From positions 172,784 to 236,783 of the forward strand of contig NZ_JOEA01000022.1 of assembly GCF_000719115.1 (NCBI RefSeq): a DNA stretch of 64,000 nucleotides. Direction: 5' to 3'. The position numbers and the translations under genes were made by a program. Source of the DNA: Lentzea albidocapillata (lineage in GTDB: Bacteria > Actinomycetota > Actinomycetes > Mycobacteriales > Pseudonocardiaceae). The notes beneath the pieces were generated by a model. It was given only the letters and a program-made list of their open reading frames with translations. It ran no database searches and was not told where the DNA came from. Shown piece by piece: positions 8,779 through 17,460 of this stretch (position 1 is its first letter; each line of letters opens with the position of its first letter).

Positions 8779-10203
8779 GTGGCAGCTGACCGGCAGGAAC
8801 CCGCCGCAGCCAGGCTGGCGGAGGAGATCAGGCGCCTGCGCAAGCACGAGGGCCTGAGCGACCATGAGGTCGCGGCCAGGGTCGGTTACAGCCGCCAGTA
8901 CGTCTCGATGGCTCAGCGGGTGGGCAAGAACTTGCCGTCCCAGGACCTGGTGACGGCCCTGGACAATGTCCTGGGAGCCGATGGACAGCTCATCGGTCTA
9001 CGCACGCTCGCGAAGCAGGAGCAGACCCGGCTTCGGCGGATCGTCACCGAGCCGCCGGACGATGATCGGGTCGTGCAGGCATCGGCGCTGGTCGAGAGCA
9101 GTCAGACCGAATGGCTGCGCATCAGGAACGCGCCCGGCGTCCGGGGACGGGAGCTGACGGAACTCGCTGCCTGGCTCTATCCCGAAGCGCAGCGCGGACC
9201 GGGCGGGCACGTCCTCGCTGATCCCGGCTGGTTGCTCGACGAGCCGATGGAGCTGGACGGACTGGGTCTCTCCTGGGCGGGAGCGCAGGTCGCGACGCCA
9301 CCGCTGGAACCGGTCGACCACGTGCTGCCGCTGACTGACCGCGGCCGACGGTATCCGAACTACAGCCGGGCGGTGCGTGACCTGGTGCGCCCACGGCTGC
9401 TGGAGAACCGCCTCAGCTACCGGCTGCTCGGCATCGAGCCAGGGCGCGAGCTGAGCTTCGGCGTGACTTCGTTCTTCGACACTTTCGACATGAAGCAGTC
9501 CGTCGCGCACGAGTTCAAGGCGGCGTGGCTCGCTGCCGGACGTTCGCTGCCCGACTGGGACGCCCTGCCGCTGCGGACCGCGATCGGGGATCCCTTCGAC
9601 CCGCATCGCCTGTTGATGTCGCCTGGCATCAGCACCCTCACGATCCGTCGCGGTCGCGACGGCGAACACCGGTTCGTGCTGCATGAACGTGACGGGGGCA
9701 AGGTCGCGGACGGGGGCGGGCTCTGTCACGTGATGCCGGCAGGCGAGTTCCAGCCGTCCTCCGTGGACCCGACTGACGTCTACAACGACTTCTCCTTGTG
9801 GCGCAACATCATGCGGGAGTTCTCCGAGGAGTTCCTGGGCAACCCGGAACACGACGGCAGCAGCCCGCGACCGATCGACTACGAGACCGAAGAACCCTTC
9901 AGGTCGTTCGAACGGTTCCGGAACAGCGGCCACATCCGGATGTGGCATTGCGGACTCGCCATCGAGCCGCTCGAACTCGGCGCGGTCCAGCTCACCGTCG
10001 CGGTGATCGACGAAGCCGCGTTCGACGAGTTGTTCGCGAACCTGGTGCGAACCAATGACGAAGGCGAGGTCGTCGGGGGCCACGGCCGTGCCTACCTGCC
10101 GTTCACCGGTGAAGTGATCGAGCGCCTGAACCCGCGGTTGTCGGCGAGCGCGCTGACGCTGCTGCGCATGGCGTGGCGGGATCGGGCGCGCCTTCTCGGA
10201 TAG
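8779..10203 (+). CDS. XRE-family HTH protein with large C-terminal region containing a Nudix-like motif
   Basis: From GTG 8779 (GGAG before it) the protein has 474 residues; a TTG at 8767 is an alternative. Residues 10-70 form a Cro/C1-type HTH (RLRKHEGLSDHEVAARVGYSRQYVSMAQR). A helical middle follows. The C-terminal part contains TIRRGRDGEHRFVLHERDG, a glycine-rich turn with HVMPAGEF, and MREFSEEFLG, which resembles the REUxEExGU half of the Nudix box. The spacing from the glycine to RE is about 24 residues instead of 14, so catalysis is doubtful and nucleotide sensing is a guess. The HD hydrolase gene begins 11 bases downstream, so the two are probably co-transcribed. Confidence 0.7.
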   Translation: MAADRQEPAAARLAEEIRRLRKHEGLSDHEVAARVGYSRQYVSMAQRVGKNLPSQDLVTALDNVLGADGQLIGLRTLAKQEQTRLRRIVTEPPDDDRVVQASALVESSQTEWLRIRNAPGVRGRELTELAAWLYPEAQRGPGGHVLADPGWLLDEPMELDGLGLSWAGAQVATPPLEPVDHVLPLTDRGRRYPNYSRAVRDLVRPRLLENRLSYRLLGIEPGRELSFGVTSFFDTFDMKQSVAHEFKAAWLAAGRSLPDWDALPLRTAIGDPFDPHRLLMSPGISTLTIRRGRDGEHRFVLHERDGGKVADGGGLCHVMPAGEFQPSSVDPTDVYNDFSLWRNIMREFSEEFLGNPEHDGSSPRPIDYETEEPFRSFERFRNSGHIRMWHCGLAIEPLELGAVQLTVAVIDEAAFDELFANLVRTNDEGEVVGGHGRAYLPFTGEVIERLNPRLSASALTLLRMAWRDRARLLG

Positions 10204-10214
10204 GGAGAGCAGAC

Positions 10215-10778
10215 TTGTCAGACCAGGCAGCTGCCGCGCTTGCGGCCTTCGGTTACGAGCTGGGAATTCTCAAGCGCATCCGACGGGCCGGCTGGTGGCA
10301 CGCGGGCGTGCGTGACCCGGAGTCCGTCGCCGAACACACCATGCGAGTGGCGCAGCTCGCCGCCCTCCTGGCGGCGGAGGAGGGCGGCGACCCGGCGCGA
10401 GCGTCGTTCCTCGCGCTGTGGCACGACACCCAGGAGACGCGAACGGGTGATCTGCCGCACACGATCAGCGGATACATGACCAAGCCCGACCCGCGGCAGA
10501 TCACCGCCGACCAGACCGCGAGCCTGCCGGAGGCCTCGCGCGGGGCGGTTCGGGCCGCTGTGGACGAGTACGAGGACCAGCAGTCCCTCGAGGCGTTGTG
10601 CGCGAAGGACGCGGACAAGCTGGAGATGCTGCTGCAGGCGGTCGAGTACCGGGACGTCGGCGTGCAGCGGGTCGACGGGTGGATCGATTCCGCGCTCAAG
10701 GGCGTCAGGACGGAGACGGCACGCAAGATCGCCGAGGCTGCCGTGACGATCTCGCCGCTTGCCTGGCGTGAACGCTGA
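10215..10778 (+). CDS. HD-domain phosphohydrolase (YfbR/5'-deoxynucleotidase-like)
   Basis: A 187-residue metal-dependent hydrolase. The HD signature is complete: H41 in SVAEHTMRV, H70-D71 in ALWHDTQETRTGD and the final Asp in AKDADKLEMLLQ. Relatives such as YfbR remove phosphate from deoxynucleoside monophosphates; substrate is inferred only. The TTG start at 10215 follows GGGAGAG and lies 11 bases after the XRE/Nudix-like gene, so the two are probably translated from one mRNA. A clear paralogue is encoded at 18781-19365 in this window. Confidence 0.85.
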   Translation: MSDQAAAALAAFGYELGILKRIRRAGWWHAGVRDPESVAEHTMRVAQLAALLAAEEGGDPARASFLALWHDTQETRTGDLPHTISGYMTKPDPRQITADQTASLPEASRGAVRAAVDEYEDQQSLEALCAKDADKLEMLLQAVEYRDVGVQRVDGWIDSALKGVRTETARKIAEAAVTISPLAWRER

Positions 10779-10827
10779 TTCGGACTGACCACTGACGCGC
10801 GAGGGTTCATCACCTATCGTCGCGGAG

Positions 10828-11634
10828 GTGGACACGGATCGACGCCCGATGTACGTCGTGGGTGACGTGCACGGGCACCTCGCAGAACTGACCAGAGCCC
10901 TGCACGTCGCGGAGCTGTGCGACGAGGACGGTCACTGGACGGGTGGCGAGGCCGAACTGTGGTTCCTCGGCGACTTCGTGGACCGCGGGCCCGACGGCGT
11001 GGGCGTGATCGACCTGGTCATGCGCCTCGGCGAGGAGGCGGTGGAGGCCGGTGGCTCGGTCAGCTCGTTGATCGGCAACCACGAGGTGCTGCTGCTCGGC
11101 ATGTACCGGTTCGGCGACGAGCAGGTGCCGGACAGCATGGGGCCGCGGTCGTTCGCGCGCAGCTGGCTGCTCAACGGCGGGCTGCGCAGCGACCAGGACC
11201 GGCTGACCGACGAGCACGTCGAGTGGTTGACGAACAGGCCCGTGCTGAAGCTGCGCGACGAGCACCTGCTGATGCACTCCGACACGGCGGCCTACCTCGA
11301 ATGGGGGGCCTCGATCGAAGAGGTCAACGAGGCCGTCCGGCACGTGCTCAAGGGCGACGACCTCGTCGACTGGTGGGAGTGCTGGCGCAAGATGACGACC
11401 CGGTACGCGTTCCGGGGTCCGCAGGGTCCGGAAATCGCGGACGAGCTGCTCGCGACCCTTGGCGGCAGCACGATCGTGCACGGGCACAGCGTCATCGCCG
11501 ACCAGCTCGGAGTGCCGCCGGACCAGATCGACGGGCCTCTCGTCTACGCCGGCGACAAGGTGCTGGCGATCGACGCGGGCCTCTACAGCGGCGGTCCGTG
11601 CCTGGTCGTGCCCTTGCCATACGCCGAGGCCTGA
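10828..11634 (+). CDS. PPP-family metallophosphoesterase
   Basis: A 268-residue calcineurin-like phosphatase with the full metal-binding set of the PPP branch: GDVHGH (near residue 12), GDFVDRGPDG, GNHE and a late HGHS. Bacterial members include serine/threonine phosphatases and the ApaH/Shewanella-like groups; the insert between GNHE and HGHS does not decide between them. The GTG start at 10828 overlaps a GGAGG; the ATG at 10849 is an alternative. It follows the HD gene by 49 bases in the same direction. It has no signal peptide and should be cytoplasmic. Confidence 0.85.
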   Translation: MDTDRRPMYVVGDVHGHLAELTRALHVAELCDEDGHWTGGEAELWFLGDFVDRGPDGVGVIDLVMRLGEEAVEAGGSVSSLIGNHEVLLLGMYRFGDEQVPDSMGPRSFARSWLLNGGLRSDQDRLTDEHVEWLTNRPVLKLRDEHLLMHSDTAAYLEWGASIEEVNEAVRHVLKGDDLVDWWECWRKMTTRYAFRGPQGPEIADELLATLGGSTIVHGHSVIADQLGVPPDQIDGPLVYAGDKVLAIDAGLYSGGPCLVVPLPYAEA

Positions 11635-11648
11635 CTACCGTCTGAGGG

Positions 11649-13244
11649 ATGACCGCCAGCTACTCCTCGGGCACATCCGCCGCCCCGCTGCTGGGCGACA
11701 CGATCCACGCGAACCTCGCGGCCACGGTCGCTCGCTTCGGTGATCGTGAGGCACTTGTCGACAAGTCCACAGATCGACGGTGGACGTACGCGGAACTCGC
11801 GCAGGAGGTCGACAGGGCCGCCGCCGGGCTGCACGCGCTGGGCGTCCGCAAGGGCGACCGGGTCGGGATCTGGGCGCCGAACTGCGCCGAGTGGGTGTTC
11901 GTGCAGTACGCGACGGCCCGGATCGGCGCGATCCTGGTCAACGTCAACCCGGCGTACCGGGTGCACGAGCTGGAGTACGTGCTGAACCAGGCGGGCATCC
12001 ACACGCTGGTGTCCGCGCGGTCGTTCAAGACATCGGACTACGCGGCCATGATCGAGGAGGTCCGGCCGCGCTGTCCGGGGCTGCGCCATGTCGTGTACGT
12101 CGACGATCCACAGTGGACCGGTGAGGAGATCCCGGACGTCGAGCTGGACCGCGACGACCCGATCAACATCCAGTACACGTCCGGCACCACGGGCTTCCCC
12201 AAGGGCGCCACGCTCTCCCACCACAACATCCTCAACAACGGCTACTTCGTCGGCGAGCTGGTCAACTACACCGAGCACGACCGCATCTGCGTGGTGCCGC
12301 CGTTCTACCACTGCTTCGGCATGGTCATGGGCAACCTCGCCGCCACCAGCCACGGCGCGTGCGTCGTGATCCCGGCGCCCGCGTTCGACCCGGCGAAAAC
12401 CCTTGCGGCCGTTCAGGAAGAGCGCTGCACCAGCCTCTACGGCGTGCCGACGATGTTCATCGCGATGCTCGACCTGGCCGACGGCTACGACCTGAGCAGC
12501 CTGCGCACCGGCATCATGGCGGGCTCGCCGTGCCCGGTCGAGGTGATGAAGCAGGTCGTCGAACGCATGGGGATGCGCGAGGTCTCGATCTGCTACGGCA
12601 TGACCGAAACCTCCCCGGTGTCAACACAAACGCGCGTGGACGACTCCCTCGACCGTCGCGTTGGGACGGTCGGCAGGGTCGGCCCACACCTGGAGGTCAA
12701 GATCGTGGACCCGGACACGGGCCGCACGGTGCCGCGCGGCGAACCGGGGGAGCTGTGCACGCGCGGCTACTCGGTGATGCTCGGCTACTGGAACGAGCCG
12801 GAGAAGACCGCCGAAGCCGTGGACAGCGCGGGCTGGATGCACACCGGCGACCTCGCGGTGATGGATGACGACGACTACGTGAACATCACCGGCCGCATCA
12901 AGGACATGGTCATCCGCGGCGGCGAGAACATCTACCCGCGTGAGATCGAGGAGTTCCTCTACACGCACCCCGACGTGCTCGACGCCCAGGTGATCGGCGT
13001 GCCGGACACCAGGTACGGCGAGGAGCTGATGGCCTGGGTGCGCCTGCGCGACGGGGTTGCGGGGCTGACCGCCGAGGCCGTCCGCGAGTTCTGCGCCGGC
13101 AAGCTCGCCCGCTACAAGATCCCGCGCTACGTGCACGTGGTGGACGAGTTCCCGATGACGGTCACCGGCAAGATCCGCAAGGTGGAGATGCGGGCGAAGT
13201 CGGTGGAGCTGCTCGGCCTCGACGACAGCGCGAAGCACGCCTAG
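11649..13244 (+). CDS. Acyl-CoA synthetase (AMP-binding family, FadD-like)
   Basis: A 531-residue adenylate-forming enzyme that activates a carboxylic acid to acyl-AMP and then acyl-CoA. The P-loop-like motif [11 protein letters not shown] is near residue 176. YGMTETSPV (substrate/AMP motif), [22 protein letters not shown] (hinge) and the catalytic lysine in [10 protein letters not shown] at the C-terminus are all present. The length and the [14 protein letters not shown] region suit medium- or long-chain fatty acid CoA ligases of actinobacteria. It starts 14 bases after the phosphatase gene. It overlaps the next, convergent gene by four bases at its 3' end. Confidence 0.92.
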   Translation: MTASYSSGTSAAPLLGDTIHANLAATVARFGDREALVDKSTDRRWTYAELAQEVDRAAAGLHALGVRKGDRVGIWAPNCAEWVFVQYATARIGAILVNVNPAYRVHELEYVLNQAGIHTLVSARSFKTSDYAAMIEEVRPRCPGLRHVVYVDDPQWTGEEIPDVELDRDDPINIQYTSGTTGFPKGATLSHHNILNNGYFVGELVNYTEHDRICVVPPFYHCFGMVMGNLAATSHGACVVIPAPAFDPAKTLAAVQEERCTSLYGVPTMFIAMLDLADGYDLSSLRTGIMAGSPCPVEVMKQVVERMGMREVSICYGMTETSPVSTQTRVDDSLDRRVGTVGRVGPHLEVKIVDPDTGRTVPRGEPGELCTRGYSVMLGYWNEPEKTAEAVDSAGWMHTGDLAVMDDDDYVNITGRIKDMVIRGGENIYPREIEEFLYTHPDVLDAQVIGVPDTRYGEELMAWVRLRDGVAGLTAEAVREFCAGKLARYKIPRYVHVVDEFPMTVTGKIRKVEMRAKSVELLGLDDSAKHA

Positions 13245-13723
13245 GGCAGGTCGGGCTCGATCACCTTCATCACGGCCTGGGCGATCTCACAGGACCTGCC
13301 GCCGGACTCGGTGAGGACCTCGGCGGCCGCGATGCCGCTGGCGTGCGTCAGCACGACACCGCACGTGCCCGGTCCTCTGCTGTTCTCGGCGAGCAGCCCG
13401 GAGTGTCCGCCAATGGTGATCGGGGAGGTCTTCAGGCCGTCCGGCTTCGCGAGGTACTGCTCGGGCGTGGACCTGTCGCGAAGGCTGACCGAAAGCGGGC
13501 CGGAGTCGTCCGAGAGCCAGATGCAGCTCGAAGCACTCGCGTACCCGTTGTAGAACCGGTGCTCGGTCAGGTCGGCCGGATCGAACAGGCGGCACGCGGG
13601 CGTGTCCGCGGGCGTCGTCGACGGCGTCGCGAAGGGCTCGACGGTCTTCACCGGAGGCCGGGCCATCGCGCAACCGGACAGTCCGAGAGCAATGACGAGC
13701 ACGACGAGGCGCTGAGTGTTCAC
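13241..13723 (-). CDS. Lipoprotein, DUF3558-like
   Basis: A 160-residue predicted lipoprotein. The signal peptide ends in a lipobox LSGC with the cysteine near residue 18, followed by a Thr/Pro-rich linker. The mature part has a paired-cysteine pattern ([28 protein letters not shown]) typical of DUF3558 lipoproteins of actinobacteria, whose function is unknown. The GTG start at 13723 lies in an inverted repeat (TTCACGG at 13719-13725 with CCGTGAA at 13738-13744). The protein is expected to be anchored on the outer face of the membrane. Confidence 0.8.
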   Translation of the reverse strand: MNTQRLVVLVIALGLSGCAMARPPVKTVEPFATPSTTPADTPACRLFDPADLTEHRFYNGYASASSCIWLSDDSGPLSVSLRDRSTPEQYLAKPDGLKTSPITIGGHSGLLAENSRGPGTCGVVLTHASGIAAAEVLTESGGRSCEIAQAVMKVIEPDLP

Positions 13724-13829
13724 GGAGCGAAATCGTCCCGTGAATCAACAATCTCCGCAGTTCAAAGTACCTCTTGTGCAGAAGGTGTGACCGGCGCAAC
13801 ATCAGTGGATTCCGTCGAAGGAGGCGCGC

Positions 13830-14222
13830 ATGCTCACCGCCACCAGAACCACGACGATGCTGCCCGTCGAAGACCCCGAGCGCGCCGGCCGCTTCTACGC
13901 GGACATGCTCGGCCTGAAGCCCGTCGCCACGAACCCCGACGGCACGCGGGTCTTCGCGCTCGGCCAGGGTGACGCGCTGGGACTGATGCCTGCGGAGAAG
14001 GGCGCGCAGACCGGGCACACGGTCCTCAGCTTCGAGGTGCCCGACCTCGAGGGCGAGATCCGCGAGCTCGAAGGCAGGGGCGTGCGCTTCGACGACTACG
14101 ACCTGCCCGACTTCAAGACCACGAACCACATCGCGGTCATGGGCACCGAGCGCGCGGCGTGGTTCCACGACACCGAGGGCAACATCCTGTGCCTGCACGA
14201 GCTGTCGGACAGTGAAGTCTGA
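13830..14222 (+). CDS. VOC (glyoxalase/bleomycin resistance fold) family protein
   Basis: A 130-residue single-module VOC protein: VEDPERAGRFYADMLGLKPV at the N-terminus and NHIAVMGTERAAWFHDTEGNILCLHEL at the C-terminus show the paired beta-alpha-beta units. Metal ligands of glyoxalase I are only partly recognisable, so a lactoylglutathione lyase activity should not be assumed. The start is ATG 13830 after GGAGG. It is a monocistronic gene bounded downstream by a strong hairpin. Substrate unknown. Confidence 0.85.
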   Translation: MLTATRTTTMLPVEDPERAGRFYADMLGLKPVATNPDGTRVFALGQGDALGLMPAEKGAQTGHTVLSFEVPDLEGEIRELEGRGVRFDDYDLPDFKTTNHIAVMGTERAAWFHDTEGNILCLHELSDSEV

Positions 14223-14240
14223 CGGTTCGCGCCACTGAGT

Positions 14241-14278
14241 GGTCTCCCGAGCCTCGGCCCGACGAGGCGCGGGAGACC
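14241..14278. terminator. Strong hairpin between convergent VOC and yccF genes
   Basis: GGTCTCCCG (14241-14249) pairs with CGGGAGACC (14270-14278), and GCCTCG with CGAGGC inside it, around a six-base loop. It sits between converging genes with no U-tract and is likely bidirectional. Confidence 0.82.
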
Positions 14279-14279
14279 C

Positions 14280-14654
14280 TCACGGAACGTCGACGATCTC
14301 CTTGCCCAGCGGCACCAGCGAGACCTTCACCAGCTTGAAGTTCGCGACGCCGAGCGGGATGCCGATGATCGTCACGCACAGCGCGATGCCGGTGACGATG
14401 TGGCCGATCGCGAGCCAGAGGCCGGCGACGATGATCCAGATGACGTTGCCCAGCAGCGATCCGGTGCCCGCGCCCGGCTTGTCCACGACCTCGCGGCCGA
14501 ACGGCCACAGGGCGTAGTTCGCGATCCGGAACGACGCGATGCCCCACGGGATCGTGATGATCAGGATGCAGCAGATGATGCCGGCGACCGCGTAGCCGAC
14601 GGCCATCCAGAAACCGGCGAGCACCAGCCAGATCACGTTCAGGATGAGGCGCAT
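14280..14654 (-). CDS. YccF-domain inner membrane protein
   Basis: A 124-residue membrane protein from ATG 14654. It contains two homologous hydrophobic blocks, each with NVIW near its start and an IPWGIASFRIANYALWPFGREVV or IPLGVANFKLVKVSLVPLGKEIV ending. This tandem is the signature of the YccF domain family. About four membrane segments are expected. Function is not known; YccF proteins are widespread and small. It is divergent from the oxidoreductase gene at 14676 with only 21 bases between starts. A YccF gene lies near rpfA and cspB in mycobacteria too. Confidence 0.9.
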   Translation of the reverse strand: MRLILNVIWLVLAGFWMAVGYAVAGIICCILIITIPWGIASFRIANYALWPFGREVVDKPGAGTGSLLGNVIWIIVAGLWLAIGHIVTGIALCVTIIGIPLGVANFKLVKVSLVPLGKEIVDVP

Positions 14655-14675
14655 GCCTCCATCTAAGCTCAACCC

Positions 14676-15626
14676 ATGACGTGGGGTGTGATCGCTACAG
14701 GTGGAATCGCGCATGCCGTGACCGCAGACATGATCAAGGCGGGCGCAAAGGTGCTCGCGGTGTCCTCGCGTGACATCACGAAGGCCCAGAGGTTCGCCGC
14801 GCACTTCGGCATCGAACGGGCGTACGGCGACTACCACGACCTGCTGGCGGATCCCGACGTCGACATCGTCTACGTCGCCACGCCGCACGGCCAGCACCAC
14901 GAGGTCGTGCTCGCCGCGCTCGACGCGGGCAAGCACGTGCTGTGCGAGAAGGCCTTCGCACTCACGGTCGCGGACGCCGAGGAGATGATCGAACGGGCAC
15001 GGTCCAGGAACCTCTTCCTGATGGAGGCCATGTGGACGCGGTTCAACCCGCTGGTCCAGAAGGTCCAGCAGGCCGTCCGGGACGGTGAGATCGGCGAGGT
15101 CCGGATGATCCGCGCCGACTTCGGCTTCCGGCACGCCTTCAGCGACAGCGACCGGCTGTGGGCGAAGGAGGCCGGTGGTGGCGCGATGCTCGACCTCGGT
15201 GTCTACCCCGTCGCGCTGACCCACCAACTTCTGGGCGTGCCCAAGCACATCCACGCGCACGGCAGCCTCGCACCGACCGAAGTGGACGCTGACGCCGGCA
15301 TCTTCCTGGCCTACGACAACGGCGCCCACGCGTTGCTCAGCTGCTCGCTCGTCGCCAACACCGGCGCCCGCGCGGAGATCGTCGGCACCCTGGGCCGCAT
15401 CGAGCTCGTCGACCCGATGTTCAACCCGACCGCCGTCGTGATCAACGGCATCGAGCACACGATCGAGGACGAGGGCTACCAGCACCAGATCCGCGCGGTC
15501 GAGGAGTGCGTCGCCGCGGGACTCACGGAAAGCCCGCTGATCACCTGGGAGAACACCCTGGAGGTCCTGCGCACGCTCGAAGAGGCGCTGCGCCAGCTCG
15601 GTGTCAGCTACGCCAGCGTCAAGTAG
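14676..15626 (+). CDS. Gfo/Idh/MocA-family NAD(P)-dependent oxidoreductase
   Basis: A 316-residue cytoplasmic dehydrogenase. The N-terminal Rossmann fold begins GVIATGGIAHAV (a G-x-x-x-x-G variant of the usual GxGxxG). The EKAFALTVADAEEM segment (family EKP-type, here EKA) carries the catalytic lysine. LFLMEAMWTRFNP and GGGAMLDLGVYPV are characteristic of the trans-1,2-dihydrobenzene-1,2-diol/sugar dehydrogenase branch. The substrate is probably a sugar or cyclitol, but nothing nearby specifies it. The 3' end overlaps the reverse mntH gene by 19 bases. Confidence 0.9.
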   Translation: MTWGVIATGGIAHAVTADMIKAGAKVLAVSSRDITKAQRFAAHFGIERAYGDYHDLLADPDVDIVYVATPHGQHHEVVLAALDAGKHVLCEKAFALTVADAEEMIERARSRNLFLMEAMWTRFNPLVQKVQQAVRDGEIGEVRMIRADFGFRHAFSDSDRLWAKEAGGGAMLDLGVYPVALTHQLLGVPKHIHAHGSLAPTEVDADAGIFLAYDNGAHALLSCSLVANTGARAEIVGTLGRIELVDPMFNPTAVVINGIEHTIEDEGYQHQIRAVEECVAAGLTESPLITWENTLEVLRTLEEALRQLGVSYASVK

Positions 15627-16810
15627 ATCAAAGCCACGTTCAGCACGACGACCGCGAAGGCGACCACCCACGCGGCGAACGTGACGGAGCGCCGGTTCGT
15701 GAACGAGCCCATCACGGACCGGCGCGCGGTCAGCCACACCAGCGGCACCAGCGCGAACGGGATGCCGAACGACAGCACGACCTGCGACAGCACCAGCGCG
15801 AACGTCGGGTCGACCCCGAACGCCAGGACCGCCAGCGCCGGCACCAACGTGATCAAACGCCTTGCCAGCAACGGAATCCGCACGCGCAGCAGCCCGTCCA
15901 TCACCACCGCGCCGGCGTAGCAGCCGACGGCCGTGGACGCGAAACCCGAAGCCAGCAAGCCAAGTGCGAAGAGCAGTGCGATCCCGCCGCCCAACGTGGC
16001 ACCAACGGCGGCGTGGGCGCCTTCCAAGGTGTCCACGCCCTCGCGACCCTGCAAGGCGGAAGCCGCGAGCAGCAGCATCGCCATGTTGACCGCGCCGGCC
16101 AGCACCATCGCGACCACGACGTCGACCTTCGTCGCGCCGAGCACCGACGGGTTCCTGCCGTGCCGGTCACGAGCCAGCGCCGAATGCAGGTAGACCGCGT
16201 GCGGCATCACGGTCGCCCCGAGCATGCCCGCCGCGAGCAACACGCTGTCCGCGCCGTCGAACCGCGGCACCAGACCCGACACGGCACCGGAGACCGAAGG
16301 CGGCGACACGAAGAGCCCGGCCACGAATCCGACCGCGATGACGACCAGCATCGTCGTGATCACGCGCTCGAACGGCTTCTGCCCGCGCCTGTCCTGCACC
16401 AGCAGCAGAATCGTCGACACCACGCCGGTGATCACGCCGCCGAGCAGCAGCGGCAGGTCGAAGAGCAGGTGGAGCGCGATCGCCCCGCCGAGCACCTCGG
16501 CCAGGTCGGTCGCCATCGCGACGACCTCGGCCTGGCCCCAGTAGGCGAGCCGCACCGGGCGGGGCAGGTGGTCCCGCACCGCCTCGGGCAACGACTTCCC
16601 GGTGACCAGGCCGAGCTTCGCCGACAGGTACTGCACGAGCCCCGCCATGACGTTCGCGACGACCAGCACCCACACCAGCAGGTAGCCGTACCTCGCGCCC
16701 GCCGCGGTGTTGGTGGCCACGTTCCCCGGATCGACGTACGCGATCGCGGCGACGAACGCCGGACCGAGCAACGCCGCACCCGCGCGCAGGCGCGTCGAGA
16801 CAGCGACCAC
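15608..16810 (-). CDS. mntH: Nramp-family divalent metal (Mn2+) transporter MntH
   Basis: A 400-residue proton-coupled metal importer with about 11 membrane segments. Segment 1 has the metal-binding DPGN motif (AYVDPGNVATN, near residue 27), and segment 6 has the MPH motif (MLGATVMPHAVYLHS) that completes the site. The GTG start at 16810 follows GGGGAGGTGTCC. Length fits bacterial MntH. Immediately upstream is a 12-bp inverted repeat containing TTGC-N9-GCAA, an element also found before the Mn/Fe superoxide dismutase gene at 31011. Together these suggest metal-dependent repression. Confidence 0.94.
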   Translation of the reverse strand: MVAVSTRLRAGAALLGPAFVAAIAYVDPGNVATNTAAGARYGYLLVWVLVVANVMAGLVQYLSAKLGLVTGKSLPEAVRDHLPRPVRLAYWGQAEVVAMATDLAEVLGGAIALHLLFDLPLLLGGVITGVVSTILLLVQDRRGQKPFERVITTMLVVIAVGFVAGLFVSPPSVSGAVSGLVPRFDGADSVLLAAGMLGATVMPHAVYLHSALARDRHGRNPSVLGATKVDVVVAMVLAGAVNMAMLLLAASALQGREGVDTLEGAHAAVGATLGGGIALLFALGLLASGFASTAVGCYAGAVVMDGLLRVRIPLLARRLITLVPALAVLAFGVDPTFALVLSQVVLSFGIPFALVPLVWLTARRSVMGSFTNRRSVTFAAWVVAFAVVVLNVALIYLTLA

Positions 16811-16819
16811 CGGACACCT

Positions 16820-16850
16820 CCCCTTGTTGCAGGATTATTGCAACAAGGGG
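16820..16850. promoter_or_regulatory. 12-bp inverted repeat with Nur/Fur-family-like box upstream of mntH
   Basis: CCCCTTGTTGCA (16820-16831) and TGCAACAAGGGG (16839-16850) are perfectly complementary around a 7-base AT-rich spacer. The inner 17 bp, TTGCAGGATTATTGCAA, fit the Nur pattern tGCaa-N5-ttGCA at 9 of 10 positions. It lies ten bases before the mntH start codon and after the tetR gene, so it could instead end tetR transcription; it has no U-tract. The shared box at sodA favours an operator. Confidence 0.65.
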
Positions 16851-16865
16851 CCGAGGGTCAGGCGA

Positions 16866-17411
16866 TCATGCGTCCATCGTCACTCTGGCGACCCTGACGA
16901 CGGCGTCCATCGCGCCGTCCAGGTCGCCGCTCGGCATCAGCAGGTGGCTCAACGCGAGCCGCACGGTCGTCTCCGCCGTGAACCGCACGTGCCGGCCGGG
17001 GAAGTGCCTGCTGAGGTGCTGTTCGACGACCTCGGTCGCGTGGAACAGGATCGGGTGGCCGCGGATCGTGATGAACGGCAGCAGGTCCTCGGCGTTCTGC
17101 CCGGTCAGCACGGCCGAGACCAGCCGGTCCTTCTCGGTCTGCTCGAAGGTGAAGCGGAACGCCGACCGCATCGCCTCCCACGGGTCGGGGTTCTCCTGGA
17201 GCCGGGCCGCGATCCCGGTCAGGTACTCCTCCGTCTTGTGGACCGCGACGGCCTGGACGAGCCCCTCCTTGTTGCCGAACTCGTTGTAGACGGTCTGTCT
17301 GCTCACGCCGGCGTGGCCGGCGACCTCGATCATGCGCAGGCCGTGGAAACCCCGGGCCGCCAACAGGTCCGCGGCCGAGTCCAGCAAGAGCTCGGTGATG
17401 TCGCTCACCAC
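16866..17411 (-). CDS. TetR-family transcriptional regulator
   Basis: A 181-residue repressor. The N-terminal HTH is clear: LLDSAADLLAARGFHGLRMIEVAGHAGVSRQTVYNEFGNKEGL (about residues 8-50). The remainder is the helical ligand and dimer domain. Tandem GTG codons at 17411 and 17408 follow AAAGGTGAA. It is divergent from a HAD hydrolase gene, and the shared promoter contains CTTTACA-N13-TGTAAAG, a likely autoregulatory operator. mntH lies downstream in the same direction, but a hairpin-forming repeat separates them. Inducer unknown. Confidence 0.9.
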   Translation of the reverse strand: MVSDITELLLDSAADLLAARGFHGLRMIEVAGHAGVSRQTVYNEFGNKEGLVQAVAVHKTEEYLTGIAARLQENPDPWEAMRSAFRFTFEQTEKDRLVSAVLTGQNAEDLLPFITIRGHPILFHATEVVEQHLSRHFPGRHVRFTAETTVRLALSHLLMPSGDLDGAMDAVVRVARVTMDA

Positions 17412-17416
17412 TTCAC

Positions 17417-17443
17417 CTTTACACAGTTATAGTTTTTGTAAAG
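17417..17443. promoter_or_regulatory. TetR-type operator and divergent promoter
   Basis: CTTTACA (17417-17423) and TGTAAAG (17437-17443) form an inverted repeat with a 13-base spacer that contains TATAGT (17428-17433), a good -10 for the forward HAD gene. On the minus strand TTTACA could act as a -35. Such placement is typical of a TetR repressor controlling itself and its divergent neighbour. Confidence 0.62.
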
Positions 17444-17460
17444 ACGTAGAGTGAGGTTCT

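Noticed and set aside
16820..16850. Rho-independent terminator of tetR instead of an operator
   Set aside because: Not excluded, but there is no U-tract and the same TTGC-N9-GCAA core appears in the sodA promoter, so an operator was preferred.
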